From NCBI GenBank assembly GCA_027886175.1, contig JAJNNQ010000003.1, positions 4,069,501 through 4,133,500 of the forward strand: DNA of 64,000 nucleotides. The letters are read 5' to 3'. The notes under the pieces are model-generated. The model searched no databases and was not told where the DNA came from. It saw nothing but the letters and a program-made list of their open reading frames with translations. The translations under genes were made by a program, and so were the position numbers. Shown in pieces: positions 15,733 through 29,099 of the stretch (position 1 is the first letter of the stretch; each line of letters starts with the position of its first letter). This DNA comes from Phylloscopus collybita (lineage: Eukaryota; Chordata; Aves; Passeriformes; Phylloscopidae).

Positions 15733-15823
15733 TCCAGCAAAGCACTTAAACACATGCTTAGCTTTAAGCGCACAATAGTCCCCTTGAAGTCAAATTAAGC
15801 ACATATTTACGTGCTTTGCTGGA
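15733..15823. repeat. imperfect palindromic interspersed element
   Basis: The left arm (15,733-15,760: tccagcaaagcacttaaaca...gctta) and the right arm (15,795-15,823: ttaagcaca...gtgctttgctgga) are near reverse complements of about 28 bp separated by a loop of about 34 bp. The ends (TCCAGCAAAGCAC / GTGCTTTGCTGGA) pair perfectly over 13 bp. Flanking text such as 'ggagcggggcc' resembles an old repeat family common in sauropsid genomes, though I cannot name it with certainty. It could be a MITE-like DNA transposon remnant or an exapted repeat. Confidence 0.6.
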
Positions 15824-16895
15824 GCGGGGCCATACTACAGATTTACACAGATGTAAGTGAGCTCAGATGAGCTCAAGCCACAATGTTTGTGTCCAGATCC
15901 AAATCCAATTGGCAAATGCTTTCAAAAGCCGGAGGTATTTGGATTAGGGGTTTTGGTCCAAGCCAATCTGTAACTTTAGTACCTGAACCCGCATTTCTTG
16001 TGCGCCCAAGACTCCCATCGGCATTAGTGGGAGCTTTGGAGGCACAAGAAGTACAAGAGCAAGACCTCTGGGACTAAAGAGCCAATTTACTTAAACCCAA
16101 ATTATAACATTTTTTAACCTTTAGATTAAACCAAACTCCCACCAGAGTTCAGCCCTCGCTCCACTACATTTCTCACCCAGCATTTGGATTTTTTTGTTTA
16201 TCGTCTTACTATTGCTTTTGGCCAGCATTCACTTTATTATATAACATTAACCTAGGAAAAACTAATGGGCACCATCAAATAGCTGTTAACATAAAGCACT
16301 TACAAACAAGTGCCATTAGTGGACCAGCAGACAGCACAGGAACTCATTTATGTTACATCTGTTAACGTTGGATAAACACAGATTTACAGTTTTTAAACGG
16401 TGCATGATGCCTCAGTCTGGTCAGAAATTAATTTACAGGTTTTCCACAGACTTCACAGGCCCAGCAATTGGGGCCCACACACTGAACCCCCAGCTATGGA
16501 TACACCAGCTAAGAAGTGCTAGAACACACACTGACACACAATTTCACCCACCAGCCTCTAACACAGCCAGCTTTTTCACCTGGGGCATCAGACACACATC
16601 GGAGTCCCCTTTCTGTATGGAAAAAAAACAACTTCAAAGCATCAGGAGCAGAAGTTATCCCCTCCCACTCTGCGGCTCCAGCACACCCTGCATGGATCAA
16701 GAGGTTCCTGTTTCTGGTACTGCCCAGAGCAGAGGTGGCTGCTGGCTTTGGGAAGCCTGTGGTTCTCATAAATGTGGGAAACACCAGCTCCAACATGGGA
16801 AATTCCCCCAGCCCAGCACAAGAAGCTGGAGAGCCCTGTCAGCAATTCCTGCCCTCTCTAGAGGATGCTCCTCATCAGCAACATCCTCCAACACA

Positions 16896-16910
16896 CCCTA
16901 ACCCTAACCC
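16896..16910 (+). repeat. short interstitial telomere-type repeat
   Basis: CCCTAACCCTAACCC, two and a half C-strand vertebrate telomere units, is followed by a degenerate unit (tcaccc). This is short enough to be chance or a micro-insertion. Confidence 0.7.
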
Positions 16911-19900
16911 TCACCCTTGTTGTGGTCAGCAAAGCCTCTGTGGGACAGCTCTGCTGGTTTTATCAGCCACCCTTATAGGATTAGCACACCTTTTCTTGCT
17001 TATTAACCAAAACCAGAGTGAGGTGGTGTTATTCAATCACCTGCACCACTGCAAATACAACAGGCAAAGCTCTCACAGCACTCTGTGAGTGCTCAAGAGA
17101 AAGGCAGGCCCTGAGCACCCTTAAAACCATCTCCCTTCTCACACACAACTGACCAGGGCAGCAGGAAACTAAGAAACACACTGGATTCTGCTGCTGCCTG
17201 ATGGTCACCCAAAGCTGCAGCCAGAAATTAATTAATTATTCCTTTTCTTTCTATTTCTATACATCAAGGAAACTACAAGGCAACACAGCAGAATCATAGG
17301 GCTGAAAGGAGAAACAGCAAAAGTGCTGGCAGTAAAGGCTGCAGCACAAAGTGAAACTACATGTGGCATCCAACACCAATTCCCATAACATTTTAGCTGT
17401 GGATGGGGAGGCTGTGCTGGGAACAGAGTGGTTTGTCATTCCCCGAGCTAATCTCCAACATGATCTGAAAAAGTACACAGGGGAGGAAAAAAAACCTCTT
17501 CCTCCCATTGCTTTGGGATTTTGTAACCAACACTGAAAAAAAAAAAAAAATAAGTACCAGTAGACACAATACTAAACAAGTGAAAACTTGGCTGGAGAAA
17601 AAAAAAAGCTATTTCTCAAGAAAACATCAAACCATTTCTTGTGGCCTCTGCCCAAATTACAGGAGAAATAACATTTTGATACCAGGTCTGGGATGACACC
17701 TTGGGGCTCCTGTTATAGCATGTACTTACACTCAGGAGGTGGAAACACCCCCAATTTTCACTGCAGGCAGCAAAAAGCAGCAGCACACTTTGCCAAAGCC
17801 CAAAATCATCCCTCAGCCCAAACCCACCACTACATGAGCAGTACCTGAGATCATGACTCCACACACAGCTTCACCTGGAGCAGGGTGCAAAGCACAATCC
17901 ATGGCATCCTACAGGACAAACAGCAAAAGACTTGGAAGAGCAAACCCTGTCTTCTGCCCAGCACAGAGCTGACCTTTCTGCTCTTTAACTACCTTGCAAA
18001 CAAGTTTAAAATAGAAGAACCAATTTCCCCGTGATGTGGCACAGCTGAGCAGGTCCCTGCACAGCTCTGTGGAGGTGAAGCTCAGATGCACAATCACTCT
18101 TAAAATCTTTCTTTTCTTTCTGTACTGAGTGACTTTCACCCCTGTATCTCCCACCAGTCCTGTGTCCCATCCCCTCTCAGGCCATCTGACACTTCAGGTG
18201 CACAAACACACCCTGTGAGCTTCTGAAAACCTGAGAAATCCTGGTGCAACCACAGAAAGAAATCAGCTGGACAGCCTGGTTACTTGAAAGGCTGTAGAAG
18301 ACAACATCAGGTGGGGCACAGTCCCAGTTCCTTAGTACATGATTTAAAAAGCAGATGCCCTGCTCTTCTATATTGCTTTTTGCTTTTTTTTTTTTGCCTT
18401 GAAAAAAACTGCACCTTAGTTAACCACCTTTCTTCACTCGAACATTCAGGAAACCAGTAATGATATAACTCCAGTCTAAAATCTACTTTTCCTCAGATGC
18501 TGTTGCACATCTCAACAGAGTTTTTAAAGGTATTAGTTTGTTTTTTTTTTTAATTATCACCAAGATCTGTGTACTGAAATACTGGAAAAATTTCCTAAAA
18601 ATTGGTATAGCACCGAGGGCTAGAAAACACAAGAGTGACTGATGGGTAGTCCTGATAATTCTGTATATCAGGAAGTGGAATGAGAGATGGATAGATAACA
18701 TAATGTTGTTATATAGCCACAAAAACAAGCCTATAAAGATATTCCCAGAAATTAAAGCCCAGGCTGTCTCACCACGATTCTTTGCTGTGAAATAAATGAT
18801 ACCTATGGAAGAATGCAAACCCCAAGGACACAGCGAAATTCAAAAAGGAGAGAAAAGTCCTTATTTTAAAGAACTGAAACTGTTTTCCACTTCTGAGTGT
18901 TAGACACTAAAGACCTTGACAGAGTGAAGATTGCCCTGTATCTGCTGTCTCCACCTCTGGATGGATCCCAGGAGGAGCAGCCAGTGCTGAGTCCATCCCT
19001 TGCCCAAGCAGGCTCTGCTCTCACACCACTTTTACTCCAGTTTAGCTCCTGTGCTCTGGGGCTGCTCCTTTAACATTCTAAGAGGAAAAAACCCTTCAAG
19101 CCAGTGCTGTCTGTGAGGCTTCTGCAGCTGACAGAAGGTACAGGCTGGGGAAAAGGTCTGTCTGATCCTCTGATGGCTGAGGAAAAGGTATCTTGGAGAA
19201 GAAAGGGATAAGAAGCCCCAAGAATGAGAGAATTTGGCTGAAAACCCCACCAGTAAAACATATTTTCTCTTGCTAGCCTCCTGCAGAATATGTCTCCAAG
19301 CTATTGGCAGATTTGGACATACATCAAGTATCTTTTGCTAATACATTTTCACATTAAGTTGATCCAGATACTTTCTAAATTTAACTACTTTCTTCCAACT
19401 AATGTGTATTAGCCATGTACTTCTATTAACTCAGCCCAGTGTCAAAACACAGCAGCAGAGGGTAATATTTAGACATAGCTGTTTTTCTAGCCATTCATAT
19501 CACTTTTATTTCCTTTCCTTTTTTGTTCTGTCCTTAACCTCTTTTTTACTGCTGTTAAATTCCTTGCTCTCATTTTTTTTTTTTTGCAGGGGTTCAGCCT
19601 TCCAGCCCGCTCTCCGATGCTGTTAGACATCAGCTCGGGCTCAGACTTATTACTTCTGATATGTCACTCCTCAGGCAGGGAGCCTAAAGCAACACTGCTC
19701 CCTCCAGCCCTCGCAGGCTTCAGCTGGATCCTCACCGACCCACGGAGCACAGCTATTCCTGCAGCAGGAGCACAGAGGGAATGTGGGGACCTGAAGAGCA
19801 AGGCCAGCACCTTCATTTACACTGAGCCTCTGAAACGGGAGACTAAGCAGGAGGTCAAGATGCACAGAGGTGATTTAGCCATGTTAGCTTGCTGATATCA

Positions 19901-22868
19901 CGTATAAATGCATTTTTATGTGTTTATATAGAACTGGTATAGCACTGGAGAAGTTGAGGAAAGCAGAACAGCATATTCAGGGCCTGTTTAGTACAGGAAA
20001 AGCACAAATCACCTCTTAAAAACAGATGTCCCAAATTATTCCTGTGCAGAAAGGTGCCAGCGGAGCTGATTTGTTTGCCTCCTTCTGCTCGAGGATCTGA
20101 CAGCAATCCATCAGACATGTCCCATTTCCCAGTCCTCTTCCCCCAGCATCCCTGCCTCCTCTCTGGTCACCTTATTTCCAGTGCTACCTTTGCTGCTGAC
20201 AGTGAGACACAGCCCTTCTTTCTAAGAACTCTAGCAGGATGAGTTTGATGGTTACTATCTACATGGTGCATAAACAAAGTGAGCAAAAAGACATCAGATA
20301 TTTTCTTATTTTCTCTGCTCTGTGGCACCAGAAAGTACAACATATGTAAAGGAAATACAGTCATTGGAATGAATTGTCCTTTTTTTGCTCTAGTTTCTTC
20401 ACCTTTTTTCTTTCCCACAGTGGTCTCTACATTCCCTTGTTTCATTCAAGCTGCATAAATAGTACTGAGCACTGATGAGGTCTAAATTCTGTTTAAAACC
20501 CCAGAAAGGACTTTTAAGGTTATATCTGAGTCCTTGGACCAGTTAGAACTGGAAGAAGAAATGTCTGTGATTTAGTGTCTAATAAACAAACCTCCAAGGT
20601 CAAGATGGCATCTTCTCCCATATCCATAATCGCTTCCCTCAACATTTTGAGCTGTTGCATGTATCAGCAGTCCTCCCTCCAGTGCCCAGCCATGTTTAAT
20701 TTCCCTTCTATAAATGACTTCCCAAAGAGAAGTGGATGTGAATTATTACACTGTAAAATAGATTTTTAAAAGTTGAGCCATGCCAAGTGTAAAATAGTTA
20801 TTGTGTGAGGAGCAAACATAGTGGAGGTTTATCCTGTAAGTTCTGGAGATAGGTTTACACACAACCAAAAGGCTGGGGGATAAGTGATTTCAATAGCCTG
20901 GTTTAGAAAATGAGCCTGGAGATTGTGATGATCACCTCACCTGTAAAAACCAGGGCTCTTAAATGTATCTCAGATTAGAAATGCTTCACCCTCCAAAAAT
21001 AAGAGTTGCTCATGCCTGGACCTGGGTCCAACTATTCCTGTTCCTTTGAAGGACTATCCCTTCCAAGGGCTGTCCAGCCACGCTGGCCTCAACCTGCAGC
21101 CTTTCACAGCAGAGCTCAGTGCTGCTGCCATGTCCTGCCCAGTGGTCTGATCCAAAAGTCAGCTCAGGTCTGATCCATTTTGGGAACCTGGAGTGTGTGG
21201 CGCTGCTTCCCACGGCAGATCCAAGTGCTGCAGGACCTTGGCTTCTAACATTTCTCCCCATTTACAAAGCCTTATATCAAAACCCGTTACGCTGGTACCA
21301 AAATTGCAATCAGAAGCCCGGAAATTGCTAAATAAAGCCCATTTTACTGCTTAACTTCAAGGAAAACCATAAAATTATCAGTCCTCTCTTTCCTCGATGT
21401 ATTTTCTTCGCAGTTTGCGATGCTCCGTGGGGTATTTCGCTATGTGAACTCCGTGACGGTTTGGCTCCAAATTATCTGAACATAAAACCGAGCTTATGGA
21501 GCCTCACTCAGAGGTTGTGCGGACCCTTTTTGTTGGCAGGGACTTAAAAAGAACCTTAATAAACCTTATAGGCTTGAGGGACTTTTTGGTTGCTGGCTCT
21601 TGCCAGCCGCACCGCTCAGGTCCCTCTCTGAGTGCCCGTGTGGAAAGCGGGCTGGAACCACAATCCAGGGATTTTTATAGGGCTGGATTACCTGCCAGTG
21701 CTGCCTTCTTCCTTCCCTGAGAATCTCAGAGCTATTTTCTTTGAAAGCAAGCAGGTGATGCTGCAAGGATACTCATAACTTAATGCAGCTTGATCACCCA
21801 AGATTATGGACACGGCCAAAACTAATAGGGTCGTCTAAAACAGAGCCAGGGGGGCCATTCGCTGGTAGGGGGAAAAGGCTGATGTGATTAAAGCTGAAGC
21901 ACGTCCACCCATGTGCAAGCCATGGAGTCCTGACTTCATGGATTTTCCTTAAAGCATCCATTTCTGCTCAGGATTTTATTAGTGCCTCCAATGATGCTGT
22001 AATTGCACGTGTAGGGCAGCAGGCCCCAAGTTTAATCTGCATTTCTCTGGGCCTAAGCTCTGTGCGGGCTGCCCGTGTTTGCACAGAGCTCAGCACAACA
22101 GGCATCCAGCCCTGGCTGCATTCTGTGGTTGCTGTTTTAATTCAAGTCATAATAAATAATAATGTCAGGTTGGAAATAAATCTTCTATGTTCGGTCCATG
22201 ACTGATCCTTCAGCTTGGTGCGTGGTAGAAGCCCCAGCTGGGAAGGTTTGCTGCATCCTGTCCTGGGTCTGACTCTGCACCACCCCTTCTGGCTCTGTCT
22301 CAGCTCAGTTTTCACTCAGGGCATTGGTACAGTACACATAATTTCACCTTTTCTCTCATCCTGAGGCTGGTCACTGATACTACAGACACTGCACAGGTTT
22401 GTTCACTCAAATCTCTCTGACCTGCATAATTTGGAGTCACCTGGTGCATCATTTCTCCATTTCTAAGTTACCTTGGCTTTATTAAGAAGCACAAACTCCT
22501 GGACAGTAATTATTCAGGCAGAGCATAGCTGCTTAATAGCATTTTCCCAGGCAGCCAGTGACTACTGAAATATTGCTTTTTATATGAACTGAAAGAATCG
22601 GAACAAATATCTCATGCTGTTTATATTTTACAATTAAGAAGACTTCATTATTGCTGTAAATCATCATTATCATGGCACAGTAACAATGAAACAGCAAAAC
22701 TATAAAGCAGTGCATTCAGCTCAGATACTGCTGATATTACTTTGCTTTTCAGTGTTGTATATTCTTAGACCAATGCTCTATGCCAGTCCCTGTAGCCAAA
22801 AATACATCAAGAGCCTAAAAAAAGTAAAATAGAAATATCACTTCAAAATTATTTCAAACAACATATTT

Positions 22869-22870
<2 letters not shown>

Positions 22871-22916
<46 letters not shown>
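22871..22916 (+). repeat. poly(T) tract, 46 bp
   Basis: Forty-six uninterrupted T. On the minus strand this would be a poly(A) tail, but the sequence on its 5' side (plus coordinates above 22,916) shows no recognisable gene copy or SINE. Confidence 0.9.
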
Positions 22917-22919
<3 letters not shown>

Positions 22920-25900
22920 CAGAGCCACAAAGAGAATGGGAAAGATTAAAACTCACCAAAAGCATTGCTTAATTCCTCACCAAGGTGCAAGTAAATAAAA
23001 CGTGCCACGGTAAGTTCAAATCTCAAAGAGTTTTCAAGAGGGGAAGGTTAATCATTTCTGTCAAACGTTGGAAATGTTAAATGGTTTTTAAATCAAAAAT
23101 ATAGGCACCACCAGTGACTCAAGCTGTGCTTTAGACATGTTTGGGGTGATTTTTTTCCAGCAGTCAGTGCTTGTCTCTCACATACCTTCTGTTTGTCTGA
23201 GATGAAATCGGGAGGCAATAAATGGAGCACTTACTGGAGGAACCAGGTACTTGCAGCAGCAGAGCTATTTGTTCAGAAGGCACAAATTCAGGCTGTTTGG
23301 AGAACCACAGTCCTTGGAGTGGAGAGCCCTGCAGTGCAAGCCAGGGGTGCTGGACACCTCCCACACCCCACAAGTGCCCACCACAGCCCTCAGAGGTCCT
23401 CAACCCGTGGGAGAGATGGGGCACGGTGGGAAACAAGGATTCAGAGTCACCACAGTCCCCCCATCAGCAGAGTTCACATTTCATCCTAATGGCTGAAATG
23501 ACTCTTAAATGAGGCCAGATTATAGGGCCAACCTAATTCACTTAGACTGATGTAAATCCAGGTATCTGTTACAGCGTCACATGTTGGGGCTCACCACAGA
23601 GCAAAAGCTGCTGATAACCCCCCCCACCCTCAGGGATGAAGGGAAGCAGATTCCTCCCAGCCAGAGCCAGTCCAGGGCCCGTTGAAGTCGGTACAAGCTC
23701 CTTCAGCTCTAGTGGGTTTGGGATAAGGCCCGCAGTGAGCTCTGAGCCAGCTCTGCTGCCAAAACGCAAAATCCTTTTCCATTGGCTTTGCCAGTTTGGT
23801 GTGATACATGTGTGAAGGAGCTTGGGGCAGGGGGGGGAAAAGTTTTTGAGGGTTTGTTGTTTTTTTTAAACTGAGGAATGATTTCACCCTTGCCAGCATG
23901 TGGACTTAGTGCAAAAGAGCAGGAGAGCAGGCAGGAGATCTTTTTCCTGAAGCCATCAGCTCCCTTCTGCAGCATCACAGCAGTGGGTGGATGTGTCCAT
24001 CACAGGGACTCCTGGGTCCCCAAAACCAGCTTAATCCACTCTGTATGCTGCAGAAGGATAAAAGTGGAGTCACGGGTGGGCACCAGTACAGAGCCCTGCT
24101 CACCACACCCAGCTGAAACAGAAGGCCTGATAAAACGTGAGATGTGGTAGGAAAATATCCCTCAGACACTGGTGAGCCTCCCATCCCAGCATAACAGGAC
24201 CTGCTGCAGGCTGGTATCATTTTTATCCCATTTTCCCTATAAAACAACACTGACTGCCCTGAGCCATCCTTCAGCTTTCCCTGCCACTCAGCTCTTTCCT
24301 CGCTGCCTCGTTTTATGTTGCACGTGTCCCACACAAGATGCTGTTGCCCCTTTGGCTTTCCAGGGGAAGGGCTCTGCTTTCCTGTGGCTTTCAGAGCATG
24401 TAGCCCAGCCAGTCTCAGAATTAAACTGGGGCTTTTCCAGGCTGCCTCAGTATAAACAGTTTCAGTAGGGCACATGTTATACGGTAAGATCATCCGAAAC
24501 CAAACATTTTCCCACTGCACACAATAAACATCCATAATAAATTACATTATACAAAATATATTTATGGCTAATTTTTTAATTTAAACCACCTGGGAAATTT
24601 TTGTTAGGCTGGTTGATATGAAGGTCTCAGTATTCTGGTAATCTAATGATATCTAATAGACAAAATAGTATGATGTTACAGCAGTCTCAAAGCTTTCATT
24701 TTCTGTATCCCTCTCAGAGATCAAACTGGCAGAACCCATATTTTTTGAAATTTTATACATAATTGGTGATGCAATTGCCAAAAATAACCTATTCATAGAA
24801 GTCTTGCTCTTCTGGTTTCTAACTTACTGTAATCACGGAACAGAGCAGCGCGCTGCTCTGCAACGGAATATGGGTTTGGGTCAGGGAGCAAGGGCTACGA
24901 TTGTGTTCAGTTTCCATTCTGTGGATTATTTTACAGGCAATTGAAATTTAGTTTGGAGTTTAAACAGGGCAAAAATGTAGTGCACCCATTCAGACATATA
25001 AGCAATTCTTCAGAAAAGAAATAAAGCTTGTAACTTGGGCATATTTCTTTTCTGAACCGAAATTTTGCTCCAATATAAGATTTTCTAAACAAAAGCTATC
25101 GGTGTCGAAGGAGACAAGAGTGCTTCTGTTGCATAAATTAAGCCCAGAGCTGTAATCCTTCCACTATAAAACTCTCATGCTCATCACAGATCAGCCAAGA
25201 TTTCCAAAAAGACTCAAGGCCATCACAGATCTCTCTCCAGTCAATACAAATCCCAGCTCAAGCCGTGCTGTGGATCTGCAGAGAGCGCTGGCGGCTTGGT
25301 AGTTGCTGGACTCATTTTAAAGTGCAGCCCATAGCTTTAGCTACTTCCTTGCCTCCTGTTGTTCCTGGGACTTGGAGGCCATGTGGTACATTTCAGCCTT
25401 AACTCTGAATTTCCTTTATTCAGAGATCAAACTCTGACATTCCCTCAAGGTAGTGGGGGTTATGTCGTTGCGTATATCCCAGTTTAAAAGATAATGCTTC
25501 ACTGAAACAGACCACAGCATTAAACCCTGAAATAAAACGAATTGCATTTCACTTCCCAACTCTTATTGCTGGATTAACTCACATTTCTTTCTCTTTGTTA
25601 CATATTTAGCACCAAATACAATATTCATTGCAGGCTAGCTTCCCTCCTCCCACATGTATCCGTGGCTGCCCTTTCTTCCAGCAGCACTGGAGAAGGCAAT
25701 GCCTCAGCATAGCCTAGAAATGCAGACAAAAGGGAGGGAACATAAAGTCAATGAGTGATCAGACAGAGCTTCTTTATACCCTGAGAATTTTGATTTTTGT
25801 ATTTAAAATGACAGTGAAAAGAGACAGTGTCCTGGGGACAACATTTACTTCTCCTTAACTTCTCCATCCCCTTCCCCACCTTGCTGTTTCTCTGCCAGCA

Positions 25901-28019
25901 AACATTTCCCTCCAGCAGCTCCTGCAGCAAAGGAGTCCTGGAGGTGCTTCCTGATGCTTACTGGTCTGTATCATGAACTCTGCTGGTCTTGTCTGGGTGT
26001 TAAGACCTGCAGCAGAAACCTGTTGCACAGGAACATGGCAGGAACCCACTGGAAATCCATCACAGAGCAGTGATCAAACCACTGACCCCAGACCCCGTTC
26101 TCTGTATCCAAACCACAGCTCCTACACCCTGTTCCTCCTCCCCATCTTTGAGAAACCCATCATTGCTTTTGCCCTCAGACCCGAGGACAGGGCACGTCTG
26201 AGGGTGCCTGTGATCCAGGTAAGCAGTGCTGAGGATGGAAAACACTTTGAACCAGATGTTGGTTCTGCACTGTCAGAGCTGAACCTGGGTTTTTTAATGA
26301 CCATTTAGTTTTTAAGTGCATTCCTGTGATCCCAGCCTTCAGCTTATGTCTCCATATGAAACTGCATGGCTTTAACTGGGTGCATAGATTATAAAATCAG
26401 GAAGAGTGGTCTGGTCTGCTACCTCTGTATAACACAGGCTACAGGAATTCCCTAAATTAATTCCTGTTTGGACTAGCTCATATCTTTTTAGAAAAACAGC
26501 CAACCTTAATTAAGACAAAGGAATTCCACTGATGTTGAAACCCACCCAGCTCTCAGTAAATAGTTTTAATAGTTAAATGCCTTCACTACTTGAAATATAA
26601 ACTGCATTTCTAATCTGCATTTGTCCAGTTCTAGCTCTGTCTACGGAATAACATGACACTTGCATCTGCTAGTTTGAAAACCATGTGGGATTAAACCTCT
26701 TTCTGCTCTTCATAAGCCACTTCTTGCCTAACTAAACTGAAATGATGTAAAACTGATTGTATTAAATTACAGCAAAAGAACACCGACTTGCTCCAAAAAT
26801 GACAGCAAACCTAGTTAAATTTTAAATAAACAAATATTATGAATTCTTGGTTGGAAACCTAAGTGTCTGAACAAGCCCTTCCAAAGCTAAAGTACATTTG
26901 TTTAAAGAGTGGTTTACTGCAAAGCAAGGCAATTTCTGTGGACAAGGTTTCATTAGCTGAGATTTATAAAACTCCATCTGCTTCCCCACTGCCCTCTCCT
27001 CATCCACCTCAGGCTGCAGCAACCACCAACACTTTCTTTCTTCTGCCACATACCTGTCCTGGCAGAAAATTCATCCCACTTTCTTCCTCAGCAACTCAGA
27101 CAGCTTTACCAGGGAGCTGTGCTCCCCAGGACAGGCAGAAATACCTTCTCTGTCCAGCCACCTTTACTTCCAGGTGAAGGCAATAAATATTTTACAATAG
27201 ATATTCCCACCAGGGAAGCACACAATCAGTGTATTTGGGAAGCATCCCAGGGAACAACACCCAGGCTGCTGCACATCAGTACTGTGCTCCCTACACGCAT
27301 CCAGAACATTTCAGAGCCTTTGTGGGTGTACAGATGTTGGTGTCAGGACTACAAGCACCCCAGGAGCCTGTGCATACCACAATCTCTTTCTCTAAACTAT
27401 GCACCGTACATATATTAATTACAATTACAAATACCTATGTCTGTTCATACACAGACATTGGTATTATGCACATAAATAAATCTATCTCCGTGGCACAAGC
27501 AGAAAAGTATGTTCTGAGCACACGTGTGTGCACACCTCTCTGCGAGCACAGCCACATCCACACTTTTAAATAAGTGGGTGAATAGGTGAATATGAACACT
27601 AATAGCCATTTATGGAAACAACAATGAAAGCTGTCCCTGGAGCCCGCCTAGGGTAGGGCAGCCAAAATGATTGAGTATGTACAGGGCACTGCTGCAGCAA
27701 TGGCACTCACTTGGGCCTCCTTTTAGAAATGATTAATATTTAACCGACTTGGTGAACCTGGCTTTGGTTTTAGTTATGATTAGATAACAAGGTGCACAGA
27801 GCTGTCCCACTGAGGACGTGGTGGGATGTCCGAGCAGCTGCCACTCGTGCTTTGCAAGAAGACAGACAGAAAGTGAGAAGGGGAGAGAGAGAGAGATAGG
27901 AGACAGTGAAAAACAACAAAAAAAAAACCCCAAAAGTGCTCAGCTCCGTTTGTGTTTGTTTGGAAAGAAAAGGGGGAAAAGCAGCCCGAGAGGCCGGTGT
28001 AATAAGATGCTGTAGCTTT

Positions 28020-28450
28020 CATGAAAGAGGTGAAATAATTTTAAACACAGACACACAATGAGTTTATTTATTTAGAAAGTTGTTAAATAGAGTCTGGGAA
28101 TTCAAATATTCAATGTTGACATTGTACAGAGCTGGCGGGGAGCCAGCCCCAGCTCTCCAGAGGGACCCAATGGCCACGGCGCCCAGGCCCTCGCCCCTCC
28201 CAGCCCACTAACTAGGTAAAAGCCATTAGTTATACCCACAAGCAATATCTGAATCCGAGTCAAATAATGTTGCCTCAGCCAGCCAACTTCAAAGGCGTGT
28301 AAGTGTGTTTGGCTTTTTAGTGCTGGAACTGCAGCAATATGTCACACTTTTGAAAGAGTTTTGTAAACAGTTCCTTCCCCTTTGTAGAAACATTTCTGAA
28401 GTTTCTTGTACCCCATGTAAACAGCGTTAATTAACAAGGGTTACATTTTT
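28020..28450. promoter_or_regulatory. candidate conserved noncoding/enhancer-like block
   Basis: This AT-rich, repeat-free, complex sequence lies about 4 kb inside intron 1 from the MECOM start. It carries two forkhead-type TGTAAACA/TTGTAAACA sites (28,361-28,370 and 28,416-28,423), a palindromic TTAATTAA nearby, and several AATATT/TTATTTA motifs. The enhancer role is inference from texture and motif clustering only. Confidence 0.3.
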
Positions 28451-28637
28451 CATTTACAAGCGGGGCTGTATTAATAACGAGCTCGCCTTTCGGACCGTCC
28501 TTTTCCTTTGTGTCCTTTCTCTGCCCGGCACCGCGGCCGGCCCGGGGTGGCCGGGGAGCAGCCGGGAGGCACCGCAGAGCTCAGCCCCGGGCGGCAAAGT
28601 TGGTCCCAAATTCAGGGGTGGCTGTTGGCCCCGATAA

Positions 28638-29045
28638 AGAGAGAAGGATAGAAAATGGGAAGAGGGAAAAGAGGGAGGGGGGGGGGAAGAAAAGAGGAAA
28701 GAAAAGAGGAAAGAAGAGGAAAGAAAAGAGGAAAGAAGAGGAAAGAAAAGAGGAAAGAAGAGAGGAAAGAAGAGGAAAGAAAAGAGGAAAGAAAAGAGGA
28801 AAGAAGAGGAAAGAAAGAAAAGAAAAGAAAAGAAAAGAAAAGAAAAGAAAAGAAAAGAAAAGAAAAGAAAAGAAAAGAAAAGAAAAGAAAAGAAAAGAAA
28901 AGAAAAGAAAAGAAAAGAAAAGAAAAGAAAAGAAAAGAAAAGAAAAGAAAAGAAGAAAAGAAAAGAAAAGAAAAGAAAAGAAAAGAAAAGAAAAGAAAAG
29001 AAAAGAAAAGAAAAGAAAAGAAAAGAAAAGAAAAGAAAAGAGAAA
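28638..29045 (+). repeat. polypurine tract with (GAAAA)n pentanucleotide repeat
   Basis: About 400 bp of almost pure purine on the plus strand. The left part is irregular GAGGAAAGAA units; the right part (about 28,811-29,040) is a nearly perfect array of more than 40 AAAAG units with one 3-bp slip near 28,952. Long open frames on both strands (poly K/R/E, or FSFLF repeats) are products of the array and not genes. Confidence 0.95.
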
Positions 29046-29099
29046 AGTGTAGAGGAGAGAAGGAATGAAGGAAGGGCAGAAAGAGGGAGCGAAAAGCCA

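Noticed and set aside
16350..17088. Two overlapping plus-strand frames of 183 and 190 codons
   Set aside because: No domain, no splice context, different frames over the same DNA; likely chance in a stop-poor, A/C-rich stretch.
17285..17310. Possible avian CR1 3' end (agaatcataggg...)
   Set aside because: Only about ten bases match the tail motif; no adjoining CR1 body or repeat tail.
23975..24535. 186-codon minus frame
   Set aside because: No recognisable family and no conserved motif; chance is the simpler explanation.
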